Shown here: positions 53,964 through 64,000 of the stretch, one piece after another | How the letters are laid out: every line of letters begins with the position of its first letter | Position numbering within the stretch: position 1 is the first letter of the stretch | Notes under the pieces: generated by a model | What the model was told of the DNA's origin: nothing | Seen by the model: only the letters and a program-made list of their open reading frames with translations | The model's database searches: none | Assembly: GCA_014058105.1 (NCBI GenBank) | Contig: JACGCM010002535.1 | Location: 3,968,001 to 4,032,000, forward strand | Origin: Kingdonia uniflora | Lineage: Eukaryota; Streptophyta; Magnoliopsida; Ranunculales; Circaeasteraceae | Reading direction: 5' to 3' | DNA length: 64,000 nucleotides | Translations under genes and position numbers: made by a program

Positions 53964-56762
53964 ATGACGAATACTAACGGCAGTAAGAAGAAGGAAACTT
54001 ATGGGGAGAGGCGAGTCAACTTTCCTAAGCCCCCTGGAGTAGACTGCACAGAGTTACCTGGGTCGACTACATCCAGCGAATTAGCTCAAACGTTTTCCAA
54101 TAAGAAAATGCTAAAGCGTCTTTCGACCTCTAGAACCACGAGAAGTGGTGAGGCCGTGAAAAATAGAAGGGTTGAACCTTCTAACATGTCGGGTGTGAAG
54201 GTCGTAGAAGATCGACTTGTTGTGGAGGACAATTTGAAAAAGGTGGAGGAAAAAGCCAGGTTGGCAGCTCTCCACAGGGAGGAGGAGATGAGCAATATGG
54301 TAGGTTCATATGTTCGAATATGTATTGTGATAACTTTTGAATTATTATTCGAGGTAATTAATAAGGTCAAATTTTTTTTTGTTGGCTGTTCGTTTGATAA
54401 AGGGAATATGCTTCAGGGTGGATAAGGAGAGAGCTGATCTGAAGAGGAAGAAGGTCGAGCTCGAAAGGAATGTAGCTCGATTGAAAACTGATCTGCTCAA
54501 TGAGTGAAAATGGATGGAGGCTTTGAAAGTTTCACAAGTAGTAGAGATCAACAATCTACATGCAGAAGCGAAAGTAAATCTGGAAGACGTCGTAGCTGAG
54601 TGTGACAGACTCGGGCGCTACCTTATGTCAAAAGGATATTCCGAGGATGAGGTGGATGTCATTAGGGAAAACACCTATGTGGAAGAGGAGGAAGATGATG
54701 AGATTGAAGATGTTATTGTTGGCATTGTAAATGGCCTGGACGGTGTCTCTCCTCAAATGGTGAGAGACAACCAAGGGGATGACAATGAGCATCCAGATGG
54801 GGAAACCGAGAAGGTAGAGTAGTGTGATGGTTTTATGAATATTGCATGAATATTTGGGAATGTTTGTAAACTGATTGGATTTTTTTTGGATAGAATTCTA
54901 TATGCTAAGTTGCTTTTATAAACCTTGCTATTGGAACTTATGGACATATGCCTCAGAATAAAAGATTTAAAGGCTGAGCTTGCTAAGGAGAAAGACGCCT
55001 CAACGACCCTGTTGTCTTCGTAAGCGGAGCTGCAGGTTAAAACAGAGCAAGAAATATTTAATTTGTATGTTTCATTAGTATAGAGCTACAAAGTAATAAA
55101 TAGAGCGTAGAGATGGACTAAAACTCTATTATCGGCTTAAGGGCAATGGCACTGAAATGTCATACAAGAAATATCAAAGTATTGACAAATTTAAAATATA
55201 GAGAATGTGTACCTTAGACTTGGAAGTATGTATTATGGAGCATCCATCTGAGATTGTACTTCGACTTTAAGCTTAGAAGTAGTCTTAAGCGGTAGATGTC
55301 AAAAAATAGATATCTTGTTAGAAATTAGTCATATATAGTAACTGAGTATTCTGAATCGAACTTGATATAATGTATATGTAATGTGCAAGTCGAATTGGAG
55401 TCAGCTCGCTTGCGCGAAGGTAATGCACGCCAATGTAACCAAGAATTTGCAGAGGAGTTTGATAAGATAAGAGAGGCAAATAAAGACAAAGAAGATCAAC
55501 ATGTAAAGGTACACTTTGAGTTTATTGAGGCAACACAGACTGCTGTTGACCTAGCTCAGCAAATCGAGGAGAAGGATGCCAAAATTGAGAAAGGGAAAAA
55601 AGAGCTCGCAGGGTTAAAAGAACATGCAGCAAAACTCAAAAGCCAGAATGAGGCATTGATGGTAAAGAATAGGAAGGCTGACATGACTTGTTACCGTATA
55701 TAGGCGCTAGAAAAATTGGAAGAAGGTTTAAATCGATCGGTGGCCGATTTGAAGAATGATTTAATCAAGAAAACTAACAATCAGGAGCAAACTCGAACTG
55801 ATGTAATGAATAGCAAGAGCGAGCTGGAGCGATTGAAGAAGAAATAGGTTGATAAAGATAAAGTGCTGAAGAGAGCCTGAGACGATCTATCTGCATCTAA
55901 AGTTGTAGTTGAACAATTGTATACAGCCTTACCTGCTAAAGATTTTGAATTTCGGATGGTGCAGCGTAAGTGTGATGAGTTGAATGAAAGTGTGGCATAA
56001 TTGAAGACCGAATTGGCGTATGCCAATTCACGTGCCAGATACACCAAGGTCGGAGAGCACTCGAGGAAATATAAAAATGATGCCAAGGTCTCCCTTGTAC
56101 AAGGAGATGTAGTTAGCCTATCAGCTCGAATAAGAAAACTGGAGGGGAATGTCGCTCAAATTGAAGGTCATGTGCAAAAAGGAGTTGAGCAGCTGAGGAA
56201 GAGCAAAAGGAAGCTGGATGCCACTTTTTCCAGGGATCAAGGGTTAGAGCAGACTATCAGAGGGAAGGATATTTTGATACAGCTGAAAGAGAAAATGCTA
56301 CATTAGATTCCGGATGTGAAAGAACTAAATAGGGTGATTGAGGTACTTCGTGCTCAGGTGGCCGATTTGGACACGATTAATCGAGCTAAATCAGTGAAAG
56401 ATGACAAAAAATTGGAATGGAACATTGCTTTCACAGATCGAGTAGATAGAGAAATAACATGGCTAAAAGAACGGTATACGAGTTTGGAAGAACGCCTTCC
56501 AAAGGCTATAGCAAATTTTTCTGGGTCGATTGTAATCGAGGCATCGCACTCAGAATTGTTAAGGGCAGTCATTGCCTATTTTGCAATGGGGGTAAAAAGG
56601 CTTGAGTCAGAAAGACATACCTTGTTCAATAGTTTGTCAGACATGGGATGCACTTGCAGAGCTGATATAGATCAAGGAAATTATATGCAGTCCATTAAAA
56701 CAGATTTAGGCCCTCGACCTACTAAATTGATAGAGCATGGCAGGATTATTGTGACTGCTTGA
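53964..56762 (+). other. Coiled-coil region of the antisense gene of D
   Basis: Segments include VEEKARLAALHREEEMSNM (54300), the acidic TYVEEEEDDEIEDVIVGIVN (54680), IKDLKAELAKEKD (54960) and long Glu/Lys/Leu/Ala heptad frames from 55388. The donor at 54299 reads GTAGGT. The parallel acceptor (GCAG in C, 27040) has decayed to GTTG. Confidence 0.62.
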
Positions 56763-56869
56763 GCTTGAGAATTTATGGCTGGTTAACCTCCTATTTTAGG
56801 GGAAAGCGTAGCAGATACCCCAACAGCAGAAAATGATCCATTGTGGAGGTTGTATATGTAACCTGAAAT

Positions 56870-57405
56870 AAAAAGTAGCTATTGCAGACAAGTTGAGAGA
56901 TGAAAGCTAGTATTATTACCCTTGTTTTATCCTTTATATGCCAGAGTCTTTGATGTAAAACAAGTATTACTTTAGTTTTAATCACAAAAATTTAGTAAAG
57001 TCAGCCAAACCAAGTGTTATCCTTGATTTAACTAGTATGATGTTGCAGCCATATTAAGGTAGATGAAAGCTAGTTTTACCTTTGCTTTATCTTATGTCAA
57101 GTAGAGTCTTTGATGTAAAACAAGTGTTACTTTAGTTTTAATCGCAGAGATTAAGTAGAGTCAGCCAAACCAAGTGTTATTCCTGATTTAACTGGTATGA
57201 TGACGTAGCCATATTGAGGTAGATGAAAGCTAGTTTTACCTTTGCTTTATATTATGTCTGGTAGAGTCTTTAATGTTAAATAAGTGTTACCTTAGTTTTA
57301 TTCGCAGAGATTTAGTAAAGTCAGCCAAACTAAGTGTTATCTTTTATTTAACTAGTATAGAGGTCGATTGAAGCTAGTATTATCTATGCGTTGTCTATAA
57401 AGTAG
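56870..57405. repeat. Tandem repeat, about 163-bp unit, in element D
   Basis: About three copies, each with GATGAAAGCTAGTTTTACC (near 56900, 57063, 57226), CTTTGATGTAAAACAAGTGT and TAGTCAGCCAAACC-like blocks. The first half of the unit is shared with the 116-bp unit of C, and the second half is different, so the array was re-amplified from an altered unit. Confidence 0.85.
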
Positions 57406-57609
57406 AGAGATGTATGAGAGAAAAACTTACAAGTTTCATTAAATAGAAAAGGATGTATATTGGATGGAGATGAAAATATCACTTTTGGAATGGGAAAAGC
57501 GAGAATTTGAAATAGAGTAGTGTGGGACTTAACGATAGTACGATTTCAGTGGCCTAGTATTCTAAGGATTTGAAATGCGAGCTCCCTCTTCTATTGTGAG
57601 GTAATATGA

Positions 57610-58650
57610 TCACAGGCCTAAGAGACCTATGATAACAAATGGACCATCCCAATTGTCTGCTAGTTTCCCAGCGTGAGGCTCTTTGTAGTGTTGAGGTATT
57701 TCTCTGAGGACGAGATCATCAATTTGGAAGGTATGGCTTCTGATTCGTTTGTTATAAGAACTGGCCAACATATTGTGATATCGACCTAGGTTAGCGATGG
57801 CGTATTCCCTGGTTTCATCAATCCAATTGAGGTTGCAAGCCAATTCAAGCTTATTTTCCTCGTCAGTAGCTTGTAATCTTTTACTGGATGATGGTATTCG
57901 GAGGTAATGACGGCCTCGGTGTCATAGGCAAGGAGGAATGGAGTGCAAGCTGTCGACTGGCGTAGAGTGGTACGATATTCCATAAGACATGATGAAGTTC
58001 GCGAACCCAATTCCCTTTTTTCCATATGTGTAGCCTTTTTTGAGTCCATCCACGATGGTTTTATTGGTGATTTTGGCTTAGCCATTTCCTTTAGGGTAGT
58101 AGGGATTGGATGGTGAGTGTATGATGTTATGTTGATTGAAGAAATCTATGACTTTTTCTCCAACGAATTGGAGCCCGTTATTAATACAAATTAGTGAGGG
58201 GCACCCAAACCGGGTGATGATATGTTCCTAGATAAAAGTAATGACCACTTCTTCTCTAGTTCAACAGAGTTGAACTGCTTCTACCCATTTTATAAAATAA
58301 TCAGTAGCTATGAGTAGGTGGCAGCAGTTACCTAGAGAATTAGAGAATTTTCCGACAAGATCGAGTGCTCATCTTTTGAATGACAAAAGCACCTTGCTTG
58401 CATAGAGTTTAAGCGCAGGGGCGTGGATCATCTATCCATGTCCTTGACATGCATCACATTTGTATAAATACTTTTTTGTTTGTTTGTGCATGCCAGGACA
58501 GAAGATTCCATCTGTAATGGCTTTGTTTGCCACTAATCGACCTGCGGTATGAGAGCCACAAGTCCCATCATGTAGATTGCAAAGCATCTCGTCCGTTTTC
58601 TGCATGGAGAGGCACATAAGGTAAGGCCCCGTGACCGAATGGTGGTATAA
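57610..58650 (-). pseudogene. Integrase of element D
   Basis: The zinc-binding module is clear: LHDGTCGSHTAGR and CDACQGHG (58617-58432). The core is broken. The second catalytic Asp is replaced by Asn (Asn codon at 58180-58182, motif ICINNGLQFVG). The C-terminal part has MEYRTTLRQSTACTPFLLAY, YHHPVKDYKL and NLNWIDETREYAIANLGRYH, LVLREIPQHYKEPHAGKLA (57843-57610). Frameshifts separate all pieces. Homologous to 30424-31340. Confidence 0.83.
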
Positions 58651-58815
58651 GGTACCATTTTGATTAGTGTATCACTTTGAGTTGTCTATCAACTGTCAAT
58701 GCTCCTTCGGATCTGTTGGAAGTGGTCCTTCGTATTTGTTGTCGATTCTGAGATACACTAAGAAAGGCTTATGCTAATCATCGTCTCCCCCTTTATCGCC
58801 CCCAGTATTGATCAT

Positions 58816-59300
58816 TCATACAAAAATGCGATTAATGTTGGCAGTTGAAATCACTTTGATCTGAAGATATAGAGCTTCTGTGCCTAAGACCCCAGCTAGA
58901 TATGCTAAGGAATCGGCGTGTCTCAATTCTCCACACATAAGATAATCGCAAGTTGCTTGCGCGAACTTGCTCGTCCTATCTGCAAGGAGGGCTACGTATT
59001 CGATCATCTTGCCATTCTTCTTGTATTTCTCAGAGTAATGGTGGACGTTGAGTAGTAAATCTGTATAAATTGAGAGTTCAGGGACACCGATCTCAAGAGC
59101 GAGGTAGAGTCCGTGAATAAGATCTTCGCACTCGGTGACATTGTTTGAGGCCTCAAAATCTAAGCAGATTGATTTCATAATTTGGTCATTGGAAGGGGTA
59201 ATCAATTTGATTGCAATTCCTGACCCTGCGGGTCCTGCGGATCCATCTGTAAGAAGTCTCCACCATTTCCTTGTAATCCATTCAGCTCGCTTGTCAAATG
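58816..59300 (-). pseudogene. Plant-like second RNase H of element D
   Basis: The segment 59205-58816 is an open 129-codon stretch with SICLDFEASNNVTECEDLIH and GVPELSIYTDLLLNVHHYSE, then RTSKFAQATCDYLMCGELRH and ADSLAYLAGVLGTEALYLQI. Just upstream a DGSAGPAGSGI-type block is present with a frameshift (59260-59220). The Glu of the catalytic set is retained in TECED. Confidence 0.78.
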
Positions 59301-59359
59301 CTTTGGGGGTAGATCTTCTATAACTTCCTCTGCAAGGTCAGGATTGTGTTTCTCCAACT

Positions 59360-59851
59360 TGAGATTTTCAACTGGAAAATCTCTGAGAAAATTGGCAACG
59401 GCCTGACCCATTCCGGAATGACTTTGTTCAAACTTAATATCATGTTCTCCAAAACAGATTGACCACTATTGCACTCCCCTTAATTTTTCTTTCTTGGACA
59501 GAACCTTCCGAAGTGGGTAGTTCGTCATGACTTTGACTGAATGAGCCTGGAAGTAGTGATTGAGTTTCTGTATAGTATAAACAAGAGTGAGAAGAAGTTT
59601 CTCAATTTTAGAGTTCCTCGTTTCTGCTGGGGTTTTGTTGATGAAGAAGACTGGTTTCTCAATTTTCTCTTCAAGTCAAATAAGAATCGAGCTGAGTGAA
59701 GTATCTGTAACATCTAGGAAGATAATCAGTTCCTCATTATCTAATGGGGTGCACATGATGGGAGACTTCCCCAAATAGGTTTTGAGATCCTAAAAAACTG
59801 CTTCGCATTCTAATGTCCATTGAACCTCTTCATTTGGTTAAACTTTTCCTT
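59360..59851 (-). pseudogene. Partial gypsy RNase H of element D, cut at its 5' side
   Basis: The minus strand holds fragments such as FLRDFPVENLKLEKHNPDLA (the linker to the second RNase H) and RNSITTSRLIQSK-type pieces in wrong frames. DNA similarity to C (32040-32500) is clear up to AACTTTTCCTT at 59851, after which it stops abruptly. Confidence 0.65.
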
Positions 59852-59964
59852 CTTTTTTTGCAAAAATTTTAGAAATTTTATATATGCTGAATCATTAAAT
59901 TCAAGATATTTACAAACCGTGGACAAATTTGTCCTAAAATACTTAAAAGAAGAGCTGACTCTCA
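59852..59964. other. Junction sequence between D and the TTCGAA array
   Basis: An AT-rich 110 bp without similarity to element C or a recognisable frame. It is the breakpoint region of D. Confidence 0.4.
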
Positions 59965-60297
59965 CCTCTATTCTAATAGAAACGAATAAAGCAATGTCTA
60001 TTCGAATAAAATCAAAGTATATTCGAGCAGATTAATTTCTATTGGAACAAAATCACTCAGTCAAGACTATATTCGAACAGGAAAAGTTCTATTTGAATAA
60101 AATCATAGTGTATTCGAATAGATCAATTTCTATTCGAATAAAATCATTCAGTCAAGAGTGTATTTGAACATGAAAAGTTATATTCGAATAAATTATTTCA
60201 GCAGTAAATGTATTTGAACATAGAAAAATCTTTTCAAATAAAATCACTCAGTCAAGAGTATATTCGAACATGAAAAGTTTTATTCGAATAAAATAGG
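59965..60297. repeat. Degenerate TTCGAA-containing repeat array
   Basis: Motifs TATTCGAATAAAAT and TATTCGAACATGAAAAGTT alternate with CACTCAGTCAAGAGT, giving about five copies of a 55-65-bp unit. TATTCGAATA is a perfect palindrome. The array lies between the D breakpoint and the 3' end of the LINE. Confidence 0.8.
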
Positions 60298-60326
60298 AAT
60301 CCAAGAATCTGTCTTGGTCAGCCAAA

Positions 60327-60893
60327 TCAAAAGTACTCAATGTGAGGATCTTTAATTCTTGTCATAAACTCTGGTCTACCCTCAACCCATTCCTCAAAAG
60401 GTAGGTCATCTCTGGAGCCTCCCTTAGCCGTGGTGTGTGCCGAGAAATTTGCTTCTCTCCAGGTTGAGTTGAAGCAGATTGATTGTATGGATATGACTAG
60501 GTTCCTCCACTTGCTTCAGAAATTCTAGAGAATCTTACTTGTAGTAAAAGCTTTGATAGTTCCCGAGGAGTCCGACACTATCCACAAAGTGTTCCAACCT
60601 CTATGTAGTACTTTTTCTACCCCATCTACGATAGCTTGAACTTCTGCCAGATAATTAGTGGTTGAACCCACTACTTTACTGAGTGTACCCAAAACTCTGC
60701 CCTCCCAGTCTCTATAAAATACTCCAATCCCGGACGGTCCCGAGTTCCCCAATGTTGAGCTGTCACAACGCAACTTAACTTCTCTGATGTTCGGTAGATT
60801 CCATCTGCAACTACGAATGGATGGAGCACTCCCCATTTTACAGTTGACCGATAACTCTTTTACCACCTGCAGTTCGAAGGTTGTGCTGAACAT
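60327..60893 (-). pseudogene. RNase H domain and C-terminus of the LINE
   Basis: An open 122-codon stretch has VKLRCDSSTLGNSGPSGIGV with the catalytic Asp, TNYLAEVQAIVDGVEKVLHR with the Glu, and LWIVSDSSGTIKAF with the third Asp. After a frameshift near 60525 the tail reads ANFSAHTTAKGGSRDDLPFE and EWVEGRPEFMTRIKDP, which is a common ending of plant L1 ORF2 proteins. All three catalytic residues are in place, and the decay lies at the joins. Confidence 0.85.
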
Positions 60894-61091
60894 AGAATTT
60901 ACAGACAGTTTCGCGCTATTGGATATGTCTCTTAGAACCTTATTTTGTATCTCTCTAATGGGCAGCTTCCTTTCGTCGAATCAGATTTTATTTCTCGAGT
61001 TCCAAAGCCAACGACAGATTGCGAACACCATAGTAATCCACAATTCATTAAGGTACGAGTTATGTTTCCTGCATTTCTCCAGGATATTTTT

Positions 61092-61295
61092 CTAGCCATC
61101 CGTACCATAAATAGCAGTAAGTTGGAAAGCATTTGAAGCCCAGCACCACAGCACTTTGGCCGTGGGGCATTCAAAGAATAAGTGGTCTTTTGTTTTGACA
61201 TCACTACCGCAGTGAACATACACTGAGGCTATCTGTATTCCCTTCCTATGAACCTTCTCATCAGTAGGGAGATTTTGGTTTATTAATCTCCACAC
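61092..61295 (-). pseudogene. zf-RVT (zinc-binding) domain of the LINE
   Basis: It reads MWRLINQNLPTDEKVHRKGI, QIASVYVHCGSDVKTKDHLF and FECPTAKVLWCWAS, the usual zf-RVT order between the RT and RNase H domains of plant L1 elements, with the Cys and His positions (HCG, DHLFFEC) retained. A stop follows GTDG, and the frame continues beyond it with the linker. Confidence 0.85.
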
Positions 61296-61733
61296 AAACC
61301 CGCTTAGACTTGGATGTAAACACTTCCTCCATGTATATCTCCACCACCAAGCTGTGCCTAATTGTTTCCTGGTACATTCAAATACATTTTTAACTAAGAA
61401 ATATCAATGAACATCAGGTTTCCAGATCTGAATATCCTCCACGCTCGGGTTGCAAGGAATATTAGTAATGTCGATTCCCATAGCCAAGAAGGCTACAACG
61501 ATATCAGGAGGGAAGTTCCATCCATCGACGTTTAAGAAATCACTGACCCTAGCTGTACACTTCTTCCATAGGTGATGAGGGAGATCAATATGTTATCATA
61601 AATGAATGTCTGATGCCCAAGAGTCTCTCCAAAAGTTGATCTTCGTACCCTTTCTGATTATCCATCCTATAAAAGGTTTGGTAATGCCTTCCACATGTTT
61701 AATATCCTGCCAGAAAGAACATCGTTTATGGTA

Positions 61734-62203
61734 CTAAATGCTTTTACCACTAGTAGTATGGAATTTAACATGTAAGAGTTGAGCCCAAGTCTCTTCTCTT
61801 TGATTGAACATCCAATTCAGCTTGCATAGCATAGCATTATTCACCTCTCCCAAGCTTTGTATACCTAGACCACCTTCATTAAACGGTTTACACAGCTTTT
61901 CCCATCTCAGAGTAATACCCTTTCTCTTTGTAGGATCCTCAGTCCAGATAAAGTTTTGAATGATGGAATCTCCTTCTATTTGTAGATGGCCATATTGCAA
62001 ATGGGGATGCTATTGAGAATAGATTTGGCAAGGACAACTCTCCCTTGAAATGATAGTATTCTCCCATTCCAACTATTCGCTCTCTTCCGAATTTTTTCCA
62101 CCAGGGGGTTAATAGTGCTTTTAGATATCCTTCCTTGTACTAGTGGGATGCCAAGATAGGTCTCTGGGAACACTCCCTCCCTAAACCCAAACATGTCGAA
62201 CAC
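61734..62203 (-). pseudogene. RT thumb and downstream region of the LINE
   Basis: Two overlapping frames separated by a shift read FPETYLGIPLVQGRISKSTI, NSWNGRILSFQGRVVLAKSI and then IIQNFIWTEDPTKRKGITLR, WEKLCKPFNEGGLGIQSLGE. These are the classical YLG-P-L, W-LS-AGR and W-K-C-P-GGLGI motifs of plant L1 RT. Confidence 0.88.
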
Positions 62204-62313
62204 CTCTCTTCATCTATGATTAGGAATATGGCCAAGAAAAATCTTGCTTTTCTCAATGCTAACCACTTTCCCAGAGGATTGTTGCTAGGCTATAAGGATT
62301 TTTTGCAAATTCC

Positions 62314-63159
62314 TTAAGCACTTGGCATTACCGTTAACAAACAAAAAATGTCGACATCAAAAAACAAATGAGTAGGGCCTTCAATACCTTTAATCTTGGC
62401 CATGGGAGTAATGTTTCCTTGCCCTGCTAGAAACTTGAGGTTGGAGCTCAGAATATCTTTAGCAATAGCAAATAACAGCGGAGAGAGTGGATTGCTTTGC
62501 TTAAGGCCCCGAGAAGCCTTGAAGTATCCAAAAGGGTTACCGTTGATGGAAACCGATATCATCCCCGTATTAATAATAGTATGAATCCAATTGCAGAAGG
62601 TGATACAAAACCCCAGAGACCGGAGAGTTTTGAGCAGGAAATCCGAACTCATAGTATCATAAGCTTGTGTAATATCCAGCTTTAATCCAACATTACCACC
62701 ATGTCCTTTAGTCCCCATCTCATTTACCATCTCAGAAGCCATGCAAATATTACTCTGTATGCTTCTCTCAGGTATGAACGCACTTTGCTCCGTAGACACA
62801 ATTCTCGACGCAACCGAAGAGAGTCTTGTAGCCAAAATCTTGGTAATGAGTTTAAAAATATAGTTACTTATGCATATAGGCCTATAGTCCTTCACCCGAG
62901 AAGATTTCTGAATTTTAGGGATCAGAATAATGAGGTTAGAGTTGAAGTTTACAGGAAGAACTCCACCCCTGAAGAAAGACGAGGAACCCATCGAAACATC
63001 CGCCCCAATAATATCCCAATAGGTCCTATAAAATACTCCTAAACTCATCCAGCCCTGGAGAACTCTCTCCATCCAGAGAGAATACAGCATCTCAAACTTC
63101 CTCCTCATTAGGTATGCCAGAGAGACTAGTATTTTCATCCTACGTAACCAAAACTTCAT
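62314..63159 (-). pseudogene. Reverse transcriptase domain of the LINE
   Basis: An uninterrupted 281-codon stretch contains VNFNSNLIILIPKIQKSSRV, DYRPICISNYIFKLITKILA, ATRLSSVASRIVSTEQSAFI, VGLKLDITQAYDTMSSDFLL and RGLKQSNPLSPLLFAIAKDI. The catalytic F-A-D-D box is altered: it reads FFDVDIF, and the frame after it is shifted by one base relative to the next readable block (FVNGNAKCLRNLQKIL). It is therefore dead at the active site. It otherwise matches the plant L1 RT order and usual length. Confidence 0.9.
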
Positions 63160-64000
63160 TGTGGGTAAACAGTTTGGGGCAATCCGTCACCTCATGTCGT
63201 ACAAACTTGTCTGCTTAGTAGTTTACAATGAAATCTTTGATGCAGTCCTAAGTGGAGATCACTGCCCCATACTGATCTATATTTTCCGTAATGCAGATCT
63301 TGGCCATTTTCATTTGAGTGGCCTGGTGGAAATATGTAGTGTTGCGATCCCCAGCAAGTAGCCACTTTTCCCACGATCGTTGGCACCAACCTTCCTCATC
63401 CTTCTCCTCAATCCATTCTAGCTCCTTTGTTTTGGTAAGCATCTGAATATAAAGGATATCATCTGCTTTATTATCCTCTTGCCGGATCTGAAATTGTAGT
63501 ATCTCTCACTCTAATTCCTTCTTGCTGTGGATGGTATTATCAAGGGCCTGCTTTTTCCAGTTTTTAATCTCCACTTTCAGTCTCCGTAATTTTATCATGA
63601 TATTGAATAAAGGATCGGCAGAGAGAGGCTGGTTCTAGTAAATCTCAACCATTTCTCTAAACCCATTCACCTTACTCCAAGATTGCAAATAGCGGAAGGG
63701 TATGTTACTCGATTTAGCCATATCATTGCACTTACCAAAAAGAAAAGTGTGATCAGACTTAGTTCTGGGAAACACCTTTACCGTCCAGTTGCAGAATTTG
63801 TTATTCCAGCTGTCATTAATGAGACTTCTATCCAATACACTCAAAATTCTAATCACCCCTTATTGACCATTGTACCAGGTAAAAGTGACACCCGTCGTCA
63901 CACTTTCTGTAAGGAAAGCTACATCTAAAAAATCTGAGAAGTCTACCACTGCCCTTCTGTAAGTAGGTTTTCTTCCCTTCTTTTCTGATATTCAAAGTAC
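63160..64000 (-). pseudogene. Endonuclease C-terminus and linker of the LINE
   Basis: The minus strand has DFSDFLDVAFLTESVTTGVT, FTWYNGQ, VLDRSLINDSWNNKFCNWTV and RTKSDHTFLFG (63760), in which S-D-H is the final catalytic motif of the apurinic-type endonuclease. The linker then has SWEKWLLAGDRNTTYFHQAT (63400-63290), the W-L-x-x-GDxNTxxFH motif that precedes RT. Frameshifts and stops separate the pieces. The N-terminal part lies beyond 64000. Confidence 0.82.

Larger units (their letters stand above)
51610..56861 (+). pseudogene. Antisense unit 2 of element D (aORF-2)
   Basis: This is the second copy of the long antisense gene. Exon-like blocks lie at about 51610-51945 (MVWTRSERIFYAAE, EYERRFNEEIFREIVLDPA), 52266-52725 (RSNGDLEKRNKNILKYKPKG, HSEIEG), 52958-53715 (Transposase_28-like domain), 53805-54300, 54395-54822, 54935-55030 and 55388-56861. 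The last holds long open frames with EFAEEFDKIREANKDKED, RVDREITWLKERYTSLEERL and a terminal DPLWRLYM. TATA-like TTTAAATAAGG lies 48 bp before the ATG. The 51651-51962 and 56316-56762 stretches are open over 100-148 codons. One-base shifts (for example after 51650) and stops make it defective. Confidence 0.68.
49367..59851 (-). mobile_element. Element D: Tat-lineage retrotransposon, same family as C, 5' part missing
   Basis: It has a 3' LTR (49367-49987), an antisense gene (50329-56861), a tandem array and the integrase, second RNase H and part of the first RNase H (57610-59851), all matching element C in order. Homology with C stops at about 59851, opposite C position about 32500. RT, protease, gag and the 5' LTR are not in the window. 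The left flanking pentamer is GTAGT, so the right copy remains to be found. Confidence 0.9.
60327..64000 (-). mobile_element. L1-type LINE (non-LTR retrotransposon), 5' end outside the window
   Basis: A single ORF2-like order is readable on the minus strand: end of the endonuclease (64000-63640), linker, reverse transcriptase (63160-62314), thumb (62203-61734), zf-RVT (61295-61092) and RNase H (60893-60525). The reading frame ends in ...IKDPHIEYF with TGA at 60329-60327. No poly(A) tract was identified beyond the stop, because the TTCGAA array lies there instead. Frameshifts and stops occur throughout. Confidence 0.88.

Noticed and set aside
62396..63042. Plus-strand frames of 62-113 codons
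   Set aside because: Shadows of the LINE reverse transcriptase on the other strand.

Overview
This window is AT-rich plant nuclear DNA, most likely from a eudicot with a large, repeat-laden genome. I cannot name the species. There are no convincing host genes. Almost everything recognisable is retrotransposon, and most reading frames are broken by in-frame stops and frameshifts. Many of the stops look like C-to-T (CAG/CGA to TAG/TGA) decay of methylated repeats.

Layout. Positions 1-1950 hold exon-like scraps followed by an array of GACGG/CGTCG motifs like the subterminal region of a CACTA transposon. A truncated LTR (1955-2170) then interrupts a minus-strand coding remnant (2171-3162). Element A (5181-15648, plus strand) is a full-length Ty3/gypsy element with two 491-bp LTRs. 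Its gag is split by a solo LTR (6391-7031). Element B (17841-45738, minus strand) is a second gypsy element, about 13 kb without its insertions. Element C (22135-36465, minus strand, 5-bp duplication GTTGG) sits inside B. Element E (from 46754, minus strand) keeps only its 3' LTR and adjacent region before element D (from 49367, minus strand, same family as C) interrupts it. D breaks off inside pol at about 59851. It is followed by an array of TTCGAA-containing repeats and a 5'-incomplete L1-type LINE (60327-64000, minus strand) that runs off the window.

How the parts fit. The gypsy elements belong to the Tat branch: a second, plant-like RNase H domain lies between the gypsy RNase H and integrase (visible in A-D), the integrase is DD35E, and there is a long region between pol and the 3' LTR. 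That region carries the most interesting signal. In A, B, C, D and E an antisense gene runs from next to the polypurine tract back towards integrase. Each begins downstream of its own TATA box. In C and D it comprises a short first unit and a long intron-containing second unit encoding a domain like the 'putative gypsy type transposon' family (Pfam Transposase_28) plus a long coiled coil. Exon, splice-site and promoter positions are conserved between C and D although both are decayed. Between this gene and integrase, B, C and D each carry their own tandem array (86 and 65 bp; about 116 bp; about 163 bp), and B has another (about 67 bp) next to its 3' LTR.

Inferred order of events: B and A inserted first, C then entered B, D entered E, a solo LTR of E's family entered A, and the LINE/TTCGAA material entered or truncated D.
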